Shown here piece by piece: positions 24,943 to 37,781 of a stretch of 64,000 nt of DNA; the first letter of the stretch is position 1, and each line of letters starts with the position of its first letter. This stretch comes from Oxytricha trifallax (lineage: Eukaryota > Ciliophora > Spirotrichea > Sporadotrichida > Oxytrichidae). Under the pieces are notes generated by a model that was not told the origin of the DNA, did no database searches, and worked only from the letters and a program-made list of their open reading frames with translations. The stretch lies in contig ARYC01000488.1 of assembly GCA_000711775.1 (NCBI GenBank), forward strand, positions 62,001 through 126,000, given 5' to 3'. The position numbers were made by a program, and so were the translations under genes.

Positions 24943-27900
24943 TCATAAGTAAATATTTAAAATGTAATGAAGAATGTTTTGGTATATAGAATTAAAATTT
25001 AAAAAAAACTTTTGTTAAAGGAAATATGATATCAATTAATAAATAACTAAGCTAAGATCAATATCATTATATTCTTTGAATTTTAGGGTTTCTAGAACTT
25101 TGTGGATTAAAAAATCTTAATTATAAATTTTATGGACTTTTATGAATGTTTAATAATTATAAAGTAAAAGTTTAATGTTTTGGTCTTAATTGTCTAAAGT
25201 TTGATGATCATCTTGATCTATTTTTAAACTTCTATTTAGATTCTAGCCTTTTCTTTGAAATAGTATTTACTTATCTAAGTCTGCAACAAAACTTATATTT
25301 TAAAATAAACTTCGTCTATTTTTTAGAGGAGATGCTATGCTTTGAGTAAGTGATTAACTTAAACTTATATTACTAGGTTAATTTTGAAAATAAAAGTGAT
25401 CGTAGGTAGCTTCTTAGTCTGATATCGAATTTCGAGAAATTTATCTTGAATGAGTTTACTGATGTTGTAAATCTGGTTATTTTACTTAATAAATAACATT
25501 CGTGCTTTTTCTCTAAAATTAATCAATCATTACTCTTTGAGACTCTGAAAATCTAGCTGATTAAAAATCGCTGGCATTCTCATCATCAGATATTTTAAGA
25601 ATTTCTTCGTTAATATCTTCAACTATTTAGGGCATTGATAGTCTTATACTAGATTTATACCTCATAATTTATTTGTCTAGATGAGTTAGTGGTTTTATTT
25701 ATAAACAACTATTTTATTTAAAAGATAGGCGCCTAATTTTAATGAATCTTTTTACTCTAAGTTTTAAGTATTTTATATTGAGATATATCCTTTTTATAAT
25801 TCCGCCAATTATTACTGTAGGAATAGATTTAAAATGGGAAATTAATTAATAATTAAAAAATAAATCAATCAAATTAGTGGCAGTTAACTTTCTGGAAACA
25901 TAGACAATATGTTACTTGTTTGAGAGAAAATTCAAAATCAGTTGGACTTTATTATATGCTGAACTCCTCTATCGGAATCTGGAGCGAGTTCAGCAAATAA
26001 TAAAGTCCAACTGATTTTGAATTTTCTCTCAAACAAGTAACATATTGTCTATGTTTCCAGAAAGTTAACTGCCAATAATTTGATTGATTTATTATTTAAT
26101 TACTAATTAATTTCCCATTTTAAATCTATTCCTACAATATTAAAATATTTACGACAATGTTCATTGAGAAAACTTATTATTTTTTTTTAATTTAGTTAAA
26201 TATAAAAACTGCTATAAAAATTAGGCTAAATATGCTTTTAATATCGTAGTTGGGAACAAAATCAGTGTAAATTAACATAAAATAGCTTAGAATCAGAGTT
26301 GTTATTTCATTGAACAATTCCATGTCTAAATTAAAAATAATTAAATAAAAATACGAATATTAATAAATTTTCTTTTAAAGGACGACAACTTATCAAGTAT
26401 GCAATAAAAACCTTTTATATTCATATATTTTAAATTTTATTTTATAAACAAATATAAATTTTAGCGAATTTTAAATGCTATAGATTAATTTAGGAAAAAA
26501 TATTGAAGTTCTTTTAAAAATAATAATTTATTCATTAAAAAATTATAGATTAATTTAATTTTTTATTTTAAATTTGATTGTGATAATCGTGTAAATTAAT
26601 TGGTTTTAAATATAACATATATTCACAAATATAAATGCTTGAATTTACAGAACTAGAATTTCATCAAATATAAATACTGTGCCAACAAATATTATTCTTC
26701 GAGCAGAGAAAATTGAATGATAAAAAAGGCTTGACTTTTTTTCTGTATTTATCTCACTTAGAAGTTCACTAAAATAGAATTGAAATTTCTAGGATTTTAG
26801 TTTATCAAAATTTCTTATATTATACAAGGGAAGTAGCATTACTTTTATAAATATAAGAGCCGCGAAAGAGCTTGTCATTATATATGTAGTTAAATCAGGA
26901 AAATTTAAAAACACATCTGCATTTTGAAAGGTCTTACATTTATTTTTTATTTAAATAAAATTATAAAGTCAATACTGTCGAAAATAATCCTTCTAAGCAT
27001 ATTTCCATTAATATTCGCAAAAGCCCGTTGAAAAGAACAAACTTTTTCAATAATTTTATTGCCTTTAAATCTTAAACTATAGGCATCATCATTAATAATG
27101 GTAATAAAAGTAAGCATGCCAAGTAAAATATAATCATAAACATTGGAGGGCCTATAAGATATATGAAATTACTGTTATCATAACCAAGAAAATCAAATCT
27201 TTCATTGTAAGGAGGGTAAATATCATGGTCTTGAATTATATATTAAGATTATTATTATTTTAATGCTGTACGGACATTAATACTGAGGATCATGCCATCC
27301 ATATAGTATAATCAGAGTTTCAAATTTGATTTTCGACACCGTCCATCACAGGGGGACCGCATTTAAATTGATAACAGTTTGATATCTGGATCAAGCTAAC
27401 TACCACATCATGAATATATGTTAAGATAATTAAATTTTTGAATTCTAAAAATTGATTGCATATAGTGATTTGATTCAATAGGATCAAAAGTAACAACCTA
27501 AATAATAGCATTTAAAAAGGTGAGAATATCTATATCATATGTAATTTGAAACAGAGGGGTGTGAGCAACTAATTGCAAGGTGTTAATCATATTCCATAGT
27601 AATTATAGACTAGTTCCTAGAACTAAACTAATCGCCATCCCTCCATATAAAACTGAATTTAAACTTCCCTAAATTACATCTGTTGCGGTTTATGAAAAAA
27701 TGTTAGACTTCCATTATTAAGCAGGAATGAGTTTCTAAGTTTATTAATATCCAGAAACCCCATTCAATATTATGGATACTTTGAGATAAAAATCATCTTA
27801 ACTTGCTAATAACTCATCATATTCTTGCAAATTCAATTATAAGAGAATTTAGTTTGGCTCATTCTATATGATATTCCAATTTATAGGTATTTAGTATTCC

Positions 27901-30900
27901 TTACTAGCAATTTATAAGCTTAAAAGCTATTCATTAATCTTTGTTAGCTTTAGTACTATAAAAATTTAATGTATATTTTTAAGATTATACTTTTAAAAGT
28001 TCATCACTAATTTATATTTTTGCTTATCCTTTTTAATTAATCTCAATTATTTTCAAACTTTATTTTGCCTCTTCACTAACATAGTTTATTTAATTTTATT
28101 CAAAAGTGAGATTTTGATTAGATTCTTGATTGTCTCTTTGTAAAACTATGATGTAAACCTAATAAATGGTATCAAGTGGTTAATATTTATTTTTATCTCT
28201 TAAAGTCAGAACAAGGTTATAAATACCAATATCATTTATAGTGGGATTGATCATAATTTATCTCTTTGTACAGGTAATGAATGAATAAGTTTTATTAATA
28301 AATGATTTATTTGTAAATATCAGCATAGCATTTTTTATTATATTAAAAGTAGAACAAGAAATACTAACTTAATCCTCCTCAAAATCCATAATTTATGGCA
28401 ATAAGATAGTCTCCACTTTTCCAACATGCATTGTGTGTTATTTTGTAATTTTTGTCGAGAAATATGGAGGGGTATTTTTTATTAAAGAAAAATTTGATGA
28501 TTAAACTTATTCTTGAGTGTTATTAGTCTAATTAATTTGTATAGGTGCATTTTTAAAAACTAAAATTTAAATAGATTAAATTAAATTTGCTGCTGAATTT
28601 AAGGTCAAGAAGAAAGTTACAGTCTGACTATACATACCATTTAGTGTAGCATTTACCTATATTTCATAAACTTAAATATAAAATCATTAAAAAATTAATA
28701 TTAATAACAAACTTTAGAGTCCTGGAGTAATTAGAAAAAACTAGAATATGATTTATATTAATAAAAAAAGTAGTGGAATTGTCATTTGAATAAACTGAAA
28801 ATAAACCTCCACCCGTTAAAGACTTATAAAAGTTGATAAAATTTGGGAGAGATGATCCATTAATAAGCGATGCAATATATGTCCACTGAAAAGTCTCGAT
28901 GCAAGTAATAAAATAAAAATTTATTTCAATGAGATCTATTTATAAAATTAAGTACTACTATACGCGAACTCTCCAAAGGTAAAATTTTTTTAAGGATCAC
29001 TAATATTGTAAGTAATATTTGAAAACGAAGAAGGAAATATAATTCCTGGGCTAGGAATAGTCACACATATATCTGGTAGCTTGATCGAGTCTAATTTTAT
29101 CAAATCATTTTAAAGGCTGGCGTCCATACCAATAAACATATATAATATATTATACTTTTGATCTCTTATGGATAGGTGCTTAAAATAATATAATTAACCT
29201 ATAATTATTAAATTGCTTTAACTTATCGTGGTATTGCTCAAACATATAAATATTGAATTACTCTATATAAATAATATTTATTTGAGCAATAATTGAGAAA
29301 GTTTGAACATTTCCTGTGGCAAAGGTGTCTTATAAATTGGCTGATTAAATATACTGAGCACTTGGTAGTGTTATACAACTAGAATGAGGATATCTGTTTA
29401 TAAATCCGTTAAATTATTAGTATGATTATGAATTTATTTAATTTAGTTATCCCAGATAAAAGGGCTAACTTGCAGTACTGTCAAAATAAAAATAAAATTA
29501 TTTAACATTATATATAATATTAAATATGCTTACTTTACAACTAAAGATGCAGCTGTTATTCCAATTGTAACAGGTATAACTTTTATATTATTTGATTAAG
29601 CATTAATGTTTTTATTTATGATTAAGATTTTTCCCATTAGTGGCTAATATACCATTACATTCAAAAAATTTGAGTTTAACTTAAACTTTAATAATAATAT
29701 TTGAAAAAGGCATTTATAAAATTATATAGATTTTATCATTATTTTGAATTTATGTTTAATAGTCAAGCAATTAGTTTCGGTGGTATAACTAACATACCAA
29801 CTTTTTTACATTATAGGTATATTAAGCGCTTATTCTAAAGAAAGAATGATTGCAATATCATTTTAAGATGCTCCAACTTTATCAAAACATTTAAGCATGT
29901 AATTAATAATCGAAAATTACTAAATAATTACTAGTAAATATAAATTATTCATTTAATTCTTATAATGTTGCTGAATCCAGCTGACTAATATTCTTAGTTA
30001 ATTGAGCTTAATTATTAAACTTATCCGTTTCCAATTATATTGAATTAAATGATGAAGGGAAAAGTAAAGTTTAGAGCAAAAAATTTCATCAAAGCAGGTT
30101 TTTAGTTATAATTACCGCCAATATATAAATAGCAATAATGTATAAATATAAATATTATATATAAGTAGCCCTGATTAGTCTCATAATAATTTGAATATAC
30201 TTAGAATTTATTATTTATTTTATAAATATATTAAAGAATTTATTAACTGAACTCCCTAAATGAGAGCTATAATTTGGTATAATAACGGAGAGTGAAGAGT
30301 CATAGATAAAACTTAAGATACTTATCTAATCATTATTAAAGCCAACTTGTGATACTAGAATTACTTGATTAATGTAGGAATATATTTGATATTTGAAAAT
30401 CACTAATTTTTATTATTAATTGATAATTATATTATGGGTTTTATAAATCACCTAAGATCCTCGCTTCTTTTTACTCATTAAATTGACAGTAAAGATTTGA
30501 TGTTGTTATTTTCCCAAACTTAAATTAAATCACTACTGAGGAAGGAAAAATATATAATTCAAGGAGTTATTTCGAAAAATTAAATTAATTCAATTATATT
30601 CTTTGAAGTTTCAAATATTTTATTTTTTAAATTAATTTTAAAAAATAAAATGTATCCTATGATATTTACACTCATATGATTATTGAATTGTTTTATAATT
30701 TTTAATTTTATCATTTTTTAAAAAATAATTATATGCAAACCTTTTGGCATATAAGCATCTTATTAAATATAAATTAAGAAATTTTATATTTTTGTAATAA
30801 AAAACTTTGTAGATCATACGATCATAAAATTAATTAATTACTAATTTCTTGTCAATAAGAGGATATATTATATAATTGAGGCTTAAGGATTTTTTATTAT

Positions 30901-31815
30901 TGCAGAATTGCCTGAAAAGTATAAGTTCAAATGAACAATTTTTACTTTTATGATTAAGCTTAATATTTCAAGCCAAATTCTAAGAAAACAAGACGATAAG
31001 ATTTCAAGATTCAAACTTCATTTTAAATCGCAAGAAAAGTAAGAAAAAATATTAATACAAGATCAATCAATTCGAACGGAAAGAAAAAATAAAAATTATT
31101 TCCAAAACAATCTTTGATTAATTTTCGTACTTATAACGAATTAACTAATCAAAGCATCTTAAATGTTATTTGTTGTTAAATCTTAAATATAAAACTGTTT
31201 TTCTAATTGACCAGAACTGAAATTCAAAAAGCAAATAGCTATTTATGGTTATTAAGTTATGGCAATTGCATATTATTCTGAATCTGCCTAAAGATTTTTT
31301 AATGTTCTTATTTATAAATAAAACTTAAACTTTATTTAAATAAGGAAAATAACCAATTAAATGAGAAAGTGTAAAAAAGATTACAAAGAGCAACATTTTC
31401 AATATTTGGTTATATTAAAGTGGCAAATGAGTATAACTGCTTGTGCCAGATAACATATCCAGTTGATACTTCAATTTTAATCATAATTGGAGTATTAACC
31501 TTTCCAACAATCTCTAACGAATTATAGATAAATACTATTATTTCAAATGATTTTATAAAATAATCTTTAGATAATATAAATACTATAAAACTACTTTATA
31601 TAATTTATGTTTGAATTAGATTAGCCCCCTGCTATAAGATAGCTATTTGCAGAATTTAAAGCCATACAATTGAAAATAGTGTCTGCGTCATTTCCACCCA
31701 ATATTAATTTTTATTTATTTTAAATATCTAGGGATAAGGATAAAGTGGCATTTCTTGAAAGCAGTACTTTGGTTCTTATAAGTTCATTAAATATCATTGA
31801 TAATTGATAAATAAA
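24943..31815 (-). CDS. M1: large multi-pass membrane protein of the ciliate cadherin-like repeat family
   Basis: Blocks run right to left. At 31820-31390 is a propeller-like N-terminal module (LILGGNDADTIFNCMALNSA.., IVGKVNTPIMIKIEVSTG). About 30250-28000 holds cadherin-like repeats (FSNITYNISDPQKNFTFGEF). At 27870-27530 is a conserved juxtamembrane block (YGGMAISLVLGTSLQ), and at 27500-26170 the membrane region (FDFLGYDNSNFIYLIGPPMF; MELFNEITTLILSYFMLIYT). A basic stop-transfer (GIIKRIYLNIKYLKLRVKRF) and a Gln/Ser-rich tail follow to about 24943. The MELFNE..TDFVP motif is one I associate with a large ciliate surface-protein family. AT-rich inserts and MITE2 break the frame repeatedly. Role unknown; cell-surface adhesion or sensing is a guess. 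Confidence 0.7.
25815..26137. mobile_element. MITE2, foldback subtype, 323 bp
   Basis: Ends are CTGTAGGAATAGATTTAAAA and the inverse (..CTATTCCTACAA) with TA on both sides. The element is palindromic almost throughout, around a short centre with the sequence CTCCTCTATCGGAATCTGGA. It separates the last membrane helix of M1 from its cytoplasmic tail. Confidence 0.85.
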
Positions 31816-31829
31816 AATAAATTCAAATC

Positions 31830-32448
31830 AATATCGCGAGTCATACTATAAATTACATTAATCTTTAAAGCATGAATCTAAAGTCAAGTAGCTTTAAGAA
31901 AAATTAATTTCAATTTTTTTAAAGCTTGCTTCTGGTCTTATTAGAAATTTAATGCAATTTTTTAAATTAAAAATTTAATTTAATTAGAAATGATTGCACA
32001 AGATTAAAAAATGTGCTCATGGAGCAAAGACTAGTTGTAAAAATTATGAAATAGCGAATGGTTGAATTTTTTATCATGGGATAATTTATTTTAAAAAAGA
32101 TATATAGAATGAAATTTAATTAACGATATTAGCAGCATTTAACATATTTTATATTTATAAGATCTTTTTTAAAAATAGAAATATATAACTATTTTTTGAA
32201 AATGCACATTATAGCATATTAATAAATATCTTAAAAAATTAATTAATGCATAACAAGTTAAGTAAGATTCTATAATAATTTTTTTTAATAAAATAATAAA
32301 TAAGTAAACTAAGGTAATTAATATTTGAATTTACTGTTTATGCTATATTTTTAATCTATAATATAATTATAAAAATAACTAAATTAATATATAAGTTAAA
32401 ATTTAGAATTTTTTATTATAGCTAATATATTTATTGGGGAAGTTAATT
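31830..32448. other. AT-rich stretch, no gene seen
   Basis: Long A/T runs with no sustained reading frame on either strand. It probably contains the 5' flank of M1. Confidence 0.4.
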
Positions 32449-32859
32449 TTATAGGAATACATTTGATTTTAAAAAATTAATTATAATTAAATTAAATATA
32501 ATTATTGGGTGTTAAAGTTAGTCAATTTAAACGATCTTGGGCTCATTCGATAGAGAATTCAAAATTAGCTGACTTTCTTATTGGCGGTATTATTTTATCG
32601 CATCCCTGGAACGAGATAACTTGACTTTAATTAAACTTATCTAAATTCATTGAATTATATCCTCACAATAAACTCAAATTATCTAGCTCCAGTGAAGCAA
32701 TAAAATAATACCGCCTATAACAAAGTCAGCTAATTTTAAATCCTCTATCAAATGAGCCTAAGATCGTTTAAATTGACAAACTTTAACACCCAATAATTAT
32801 ATTTAATTTAATTTAATTTAATTATAATTAATTTTCCAAATTCAAATGTATTACTACAA
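32449..32859. mobile_element. MITE3, foldback subtype, 411 bp
   Basis: Ends are TTATAGGAATACATTTGAT and the inverse ..AATGTATTACTACAA, so each end has one substitution relative to the family. The arms carry the shared core (AGAGAATTCAAAATTAGCTG). They are inverted nearly to the middle. Confidence 0.8.
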
Positions 32860-33505
32860 TATTAATTTTTTGCAAATAATCGTTACTAAAAATTTAGGAC
32901 ATTAATTTTTTAAAAAATTTTAAATTTTATTAATTAGCAAATAATATGTATGAAGATTATTTTTAACAAAAAACAATTCAAGAACTAATTATAAATAAAA
33001 AAACCAAATAAAAGTTAGTGTATTTCTTATTTACATATTAATTTCAATTTTAATCTTATATTATAAAAAATCTAGTTTTACATTCAATTTTCAATATGTC
33101 AGATAACATTTCTATTTTGATACATGATAATTCTTTGATTATTAGATATTTAATATTTATTCTTTGATTTAAAATATTATAAATAATTGAATGAATTAAA
33201 ATCTAAATAATTTATCTTTAATATTATGTTAATTAAAATCATTAAAATGATATTTATACCTGCTTCTAAGCATTATTTTCATATGAAAACTTTCCCTAAA
33301 ATGTTATTTACTCTAGAAAATAGTTCCTTATTTTATATTGATTATTATAAATTTATTTTGATTAGCGAGTTAATCACTTTCCACATTTACAGAGTGCTGC
33401 TTGAGAAGTTATTTGGGGTTTTTAGCTTTATTTTGCCTATTAGTTTTCATATTTTGAAGTTAGTACCCCAAGTAATTTTGGTTCGCATAGTCATCCTGCT
33501 CTATT

Positions 33506-34636
33506 TCATCTTAAATTTTCCCCAATTTACTATTGAATCTCAAAGGTTGATCGAGCTGGCTCTATTGAAATCTTTTTGTTTTATAAAAGACGCTATGAGA
33601 CTAGTCCTCTGAAACTATCCAATCCAACACGGTAAGAATTAGCTGCATTGGAAGCAGACATATTTCTATCTTTTTTCTGGCTTCCCTTATTTGTCAAAGA
33701 AGAATGCATTTATAATACAGATTTTTGATATGGGCTCCCAAAGAAGTTAAAGGACATTACACCAAATAAATATGTGAATTTATAAGTATAAGTAATCCTC
33801 CATCACAAATACCAAAATCTTAAATACAAATCTTCTGAAGATAAAAATATAATGATAAAAACTGCTCATTTTATATAAGGGATTTAAATTCTATACAAGA
33901 TCCTCACATTACTTGTTAATGAATTAATTGCTAAAGTCCCATACATTCAGGTATAGATATAGAAGCTTAAATAAAATTAGAAGAAAAAATAATTTATCAT
34001 ATTTATCACTTAAATTTTTTATATAGGCAACAAGACAGCGATCATAGCATTATTGATGAATAACAATAAATTTTAAGATGGTAAATGTTTTAATGATTTG
34101 TTTTTAAACCACAAAATTGAACTTTTTAAGGGAGGAGTTTTAGTAAACATTAAAATTTTAAGAGTAATAATTTTATCTTAAAGTATAACAAACTTTTTGA
34201 TATATTTAATTGACGTTTATTTTCTTTTATTATCAATAAAATTAATTGCATAAATTTCCAAATGATTATTTTTGTTAAACAATATAATTTCCCCAAATTG
34301 ATTATATTCAAGAGTAAAAATTGTGAAAAATATTAATAGGAATACTAAAAAGGATTCACCTGGTGATTTGTTTTTGAAATTACCCATGTTGATTATTGAT
34401 GCAAATCCTGATTCTAGAGAAGACTCAATAAAAAATCTTAAAAATGCATTGAAAAACAGCATTTATTTTAGTCTTTTCTTAATGACTTAGGCTCTATTTA
34501 ATAAATTACAAATTTTAAAGATAGAATTACAATTTAAAGTTTAGCTTTGAAAGAATAGCACAAAGTAAGCAAAGAAATCCATAAATAAATATGGAAAATA
34601 TTGGTGGTCCAATTTAATATTCTATTTACTCTATCG
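33506..34636 (-). pseudogene. M5: C-terminal remnant of the membrane-protein family, broken by TBE-A
   Basis: The minus strand carries IEYQIGPPIFSIFIYGFLCL (~34610), FFNAFLRFFIESSLESGFAS (~34440), further hydrophobic sequence, and a hydrophilic tail (NKGSQKKDRNMSASNAANSY..). The tail ends at TGA 33508-33506. The order matches the end of M1. The block stops just upstream of the IGPP motif where TBE-A begins, and no upstream family segments occur between TBE-A and M2. It is therefore a remnant here, unless the rest is scrambled elsewhere. The antisense 33226-33612 frame on the plus strand is a shadow. Confidence 0.65.
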
Positions 34637-34669
34637 ATATGTCTGATCGCGGGTTAGGCTTGATTATTA

Positions 34670-35084
34670 TTGTAGAAATACATTTGAATTTGGAAAATTA
34701 ATTATAATTAAATTAAATATAAATCAAAATCGTGGCAGTTAAAGTTGGCCAATTTGAACGATCTTGGGCTCATTCGATAGAGAATTCAAAATTAGCTGGA
34801 CTTTACTAGTGGAGGTACTATTTTATCACATCCCTGGAGCGAGATAACTCGATTTTAATTAAACACCTCTAAATTCATTAAATTATTCTCCCACATTAAA
34901 GTCAAGTTATCTCACTCTAGGAATGCGATAAAATGGTACCGCCAATAGTAAAGTCCAGCTAATTTTGAATTCTCTATCGAATGAGCCCAAGATCGTTCAA
35001 ATTGGCCAACTTTAACTGCCACGATTTTGATTTATATTTAATTTAATTATAATTAATTTTCCAAATTCAAATGTATTTCTACAA
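34670..35084. mobile_element. MITE4, foldback subtype, nested in TBE-A
   Basis: Termini are TTGTAGAAATACATTTGAAT and the inverse, flanked by TA (34668-34669, 35085-35086). It interrupts the TBE kinase frame: removing it and one TA joins ..MKQMTEQ to VIIKPNPRSDISIE, similar to TBE-B ..IKQIVDMIIVRAPSYPRQSL. Confidence 0.88.
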
Positions 35085-35087
35085 TAC

Positions 35088-36419
35088 CTACTCAGTCATC
35101 TATTTCATTGCCTGAGATACTCTTGTTTTATCTATAAATTGCTTTATTCTTTGCTTCGCATCCTATTCGCACCTTGTTGAGTAATAATCGTTGCTAGGCA
35201 TATCGCATTCTATTATTATTATTATTGCTGCCATTGCCCATAAATCCCATTGAAAGTCTCCGTCTCTCCAATCTTCTCTTTCAGGATAATAGCCTGGAGT
35301 TCCCATTAAACTTCCTAGCATTGATACTTCCACCCTTAATACTCTGTTGAAGTCAATAATTGTCACTCTTACAGGTGAAAATTTTATTATAATATTCTCA
35401 GGCTTCAAATCTCTGTGAACAAAGCCTAACTTATGTAGCTCTCTTATGCCTTCTAAGGTTTAAGTTGCTATCTAAGCAAGCTACTTATGATTCCTTTGAT
35501 CTGTAATGAAATCTCTTAGGGTCATTTCATAGAATTGGAGTGTGAAAGCAACATGATCTTTGGCGAGTAGAACAGCATCTAGCTTGATTAAGTACTTACA
35601 TTCTTTAAATTTTGCTTGAGTGAGTACTGGATACTCGTTAGTAAACTCTATCTAATATTTATCATCATTTAAGAGATAGTTGAAAGGATATACATACTGA
35701 TGATCCTTAATAACTTTCTTGTCATATGAGTCCTCTAGAATTAGGTAGCTTTATAGAGAAGTATCTAAATAAATTTATACAAGTACTGGAATTTTCTTTT
35801 ATTATATTTTAATCATGATTTTAGTGACCTCTAATGCTAAGAAGTTGCGTGCAATCCTCACACACTCTGATTCGTTTGCTTGTTTAAGCTTAGTTACTTA
35901 TAGAGGCCCTCTTGCTTTTCTTTTGTTGAGCAAATTCAGTTGAGTGTCCTAATCTTCAACTTCTATTTCTTTCTTGTGGGCTTTTAATAGATGTTTCTTT
36001 AAGTCTCTTGTATGAGAGTACTGCTTATGGCACTCAAAGCAATCATACTTTCCATCAACTTTGCCATGCTTTAAGTATACAGTAGACATAGCTTCCTTAT
36101 GGACCTTCATATGCCTGTACCAGCTAGATTTATAAGTGAAGTCTCTTTCACACTTCTCACAAAAATATACTTCAGCTTCCTCTGCTTACATTGAAATTTC
36201 ATTTCTAACTTTATCTTCCTCTCTTTCTCTTACACACTTATTTGCCCTTTATTTTCTAATATTAATTTATAATTTAATAACAGAGACCTTAAGTGATGGC
36301 ACTGATTGTTCTTTATGAGAGTTCATCTCACAGCTATCACAATTTTTATTGACGCCAAAGATAAGTCTCATTTAGTTTGATGGAAGTGCTGTTGTTTTTC
36401 TTAAAATGTTAGCGCTCAT
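35088..36419 (-). CDS. TBE-A zinc-finger/kinase-like ORF, cut by MITE4
   Basis: ATG 36419 (MSANILRKTTALPSNQMRLI..) begins an uninterrupted 444-codon frame that ends in MITE4. Two C2H2 fingers are clear: YFCEKCERDFTYKSSWYRHM..H and YDCFECHKQYSHTRDLKKHL..H, around residues 100-165. A protein-kinase-like domain follows with catalytic loop HRDLKPENIIIK (~35400), IIDFNRVL where DFG is expected, and GTPGYYPERE..DLWAMAAI near the activation segment. I see no clear glycine-rich loop. This matches the '57-kDa' TBE product known from Oxytricha. The DFN variant makes catalysis questionable. It is transcribed divergently from the 22-kDa ORF across a 565-bp gap. Confidence 0.85.
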
Positions 36420-36625
36420 ATTTAAATTTGAATTTAAAATTATAAAAATGCATCTTTAACTCAGAGCTCACAAATGAGCTTTGCAACCCTATAAGTTTGA
36501 AGGGAGGTTTTTAGAGTATTAGCCAAGAAAAATGAGCACTAAGAGACGAAACAGCTATAAATATGGGCGAGAAAGTAACCATTTTTACTTTCAATAATAA
36601 GTTGATTATAGCACGTACCGATTTA

Positions 36626-36785
36626 GGAGGTGCACCTAATTAAGTGATTACTGCTTTAGGAGGTATTTTGTGATTTTATGATAAAAATTAGTGTGCTCCT
36701 AATTAAGTACTAGCTTTAATTAATGCTCCTAATTAAGTACAAGCATTTTAGGAGCTGCTCCTAATTAAGTTCGTACCAATTTAAA
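36626..36785. promoter_or_regulatory. iterated CTCCTAATTAAGTAC-type motif between divergent TBE-A genes
   Basis: About four copies of (T/C)(C/A)CTAATTAAGT(G/A/T)(C/A) occur, interspersed with TTTAGGAG(G/C)T. TBE-B has an analogous array of GGTACTAATTAA-like units in the same position. The site suggests a shared divergent promoter or protein-binding array; no function is shown. Confidence 0.5.
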
Positions 36786-36984
36786 TTTTAAAATATGGAA
36801 CTATAACAGTAGAAATTGGTATCAATCTCTCAAGTTTGAAACTAGTCCTCAAAACCTCCTCCATATCCTTCTAAGAGATTGACCTCCTATAGGATGCCCA
36901 TATTTAATATTAAGTCTTACAGAGGTATATTATTGAAATCAATAAACTTAAATTTGAATATCATTTCTTAGATCTGTAAACAAG

Positions 36985-37772
36985 ATGGAGTCAATGAATG
37001 ATGCAAGGAAAAGAGTGCAAGCACAAGAATCGATTCAAAGATTTAGAAGCAAGGAGGATTTGCATCGCTACCTGGTGCAGCAAGATAATGAACTCATAGT
37101 AGCTTATCTTTATTATGTAGTTGGTTTGTTCCTGCCAACCATGTAAGGTACTAAAATTTCATTTCTAAGAGCGATACTCTGCGAAGAGAGGAAAGCTTTG
37201 AAAACTTAAGATGAGAAGTTTTCAGAGATTCTAAACTATCCAGAAATCTCAGTGACTAACTTATATGATGACGCTATGAATGACCAAGAGGTTTCACAGT
37301 ACCTGCCTACAAAGAAGCAGTTGTCAAATAAACTTCCTGAAAGAAACTATTTCTTTGGCATACTTGCAACAATAAAAGGTGATTACTTGAAAGAAATTAT
37401 TCAAGAATCTCATAAGAAAAGGTACAGCATCTCTTCAGAAGATAAGGACAAACAAGGGATCAAGATAAGTGAGAGCTGGCTATCAGAGCTGCAGAAGCAC
37501 CGTTATATTTCAAGTAAGATTTGTAGCTTAACTCTTTAGAAAAATCTGGTACTGGCATCTTCTTGATGAAGTAATAGAGCAAGATTCACAGAGAGCGAAA
37601 GTCGCAGACAAAGTATGAAGTTAGCAAGGGACTTTGCTCTAATATTCAGCCACCAGAGTCAATGAATATAGATGCAGGAGCTAGTAGCAAGAGAAGAAAC
37701 TTAGGAGAAGGGAAGCAGCAGATAAAAGAAAAGAAATAGAAGCCTGCTCCCTCTAAAGAATTTTAAATGTGA
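36985..37772 (+). CDS. TBE-A '22-kDa' ORF, extended by a putative intron
   Basis: ATG 36985 (MESMNDARKRVQAQESIQRF..) reads unspliced to TGA 37564-37566, 193 aa, about 22 kDa. Removing GT..AG 37514-37539 gives a 253-aa protein. It continues KKSGTGIFLMKQQSKIHRER.. to a basic Lys/Gln-rich end and TGA 37770-37772. TBE-B supports the longer form because its own 25-bp interval restores the homologous frame. Conserved blocks include PEISVTNLYDDAM, YLPTKKQLSNKLPERNYFFG and KKRYSISSEDK. No known domain or catalytic motif is visible. Function in transposition is unknown. It ends 9 bp from the convergent transposase stop. Confidence 0.85.
37514..37539 (+). other. putative 26-bp intron in the 22-kDa ORF
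   Basis: The sequence starts GTAAG and ends TTTAG. Excision changes the frame from one ending in TGA 25 bp later to one open for 75 more codons. The same position in TBE-B has a 25-bp GT-AG interval of different sequence. Confidence 0.7.
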
Positions 37773-37781
37773 TTTATTTAT

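Noticed and set aside
33226..33612. 128-codon plus-strand ORF
   Set aside because: It is partly antisense to the M5 cytoplasmic tail, hydrophobic from composition alone, with no recognisable domain.
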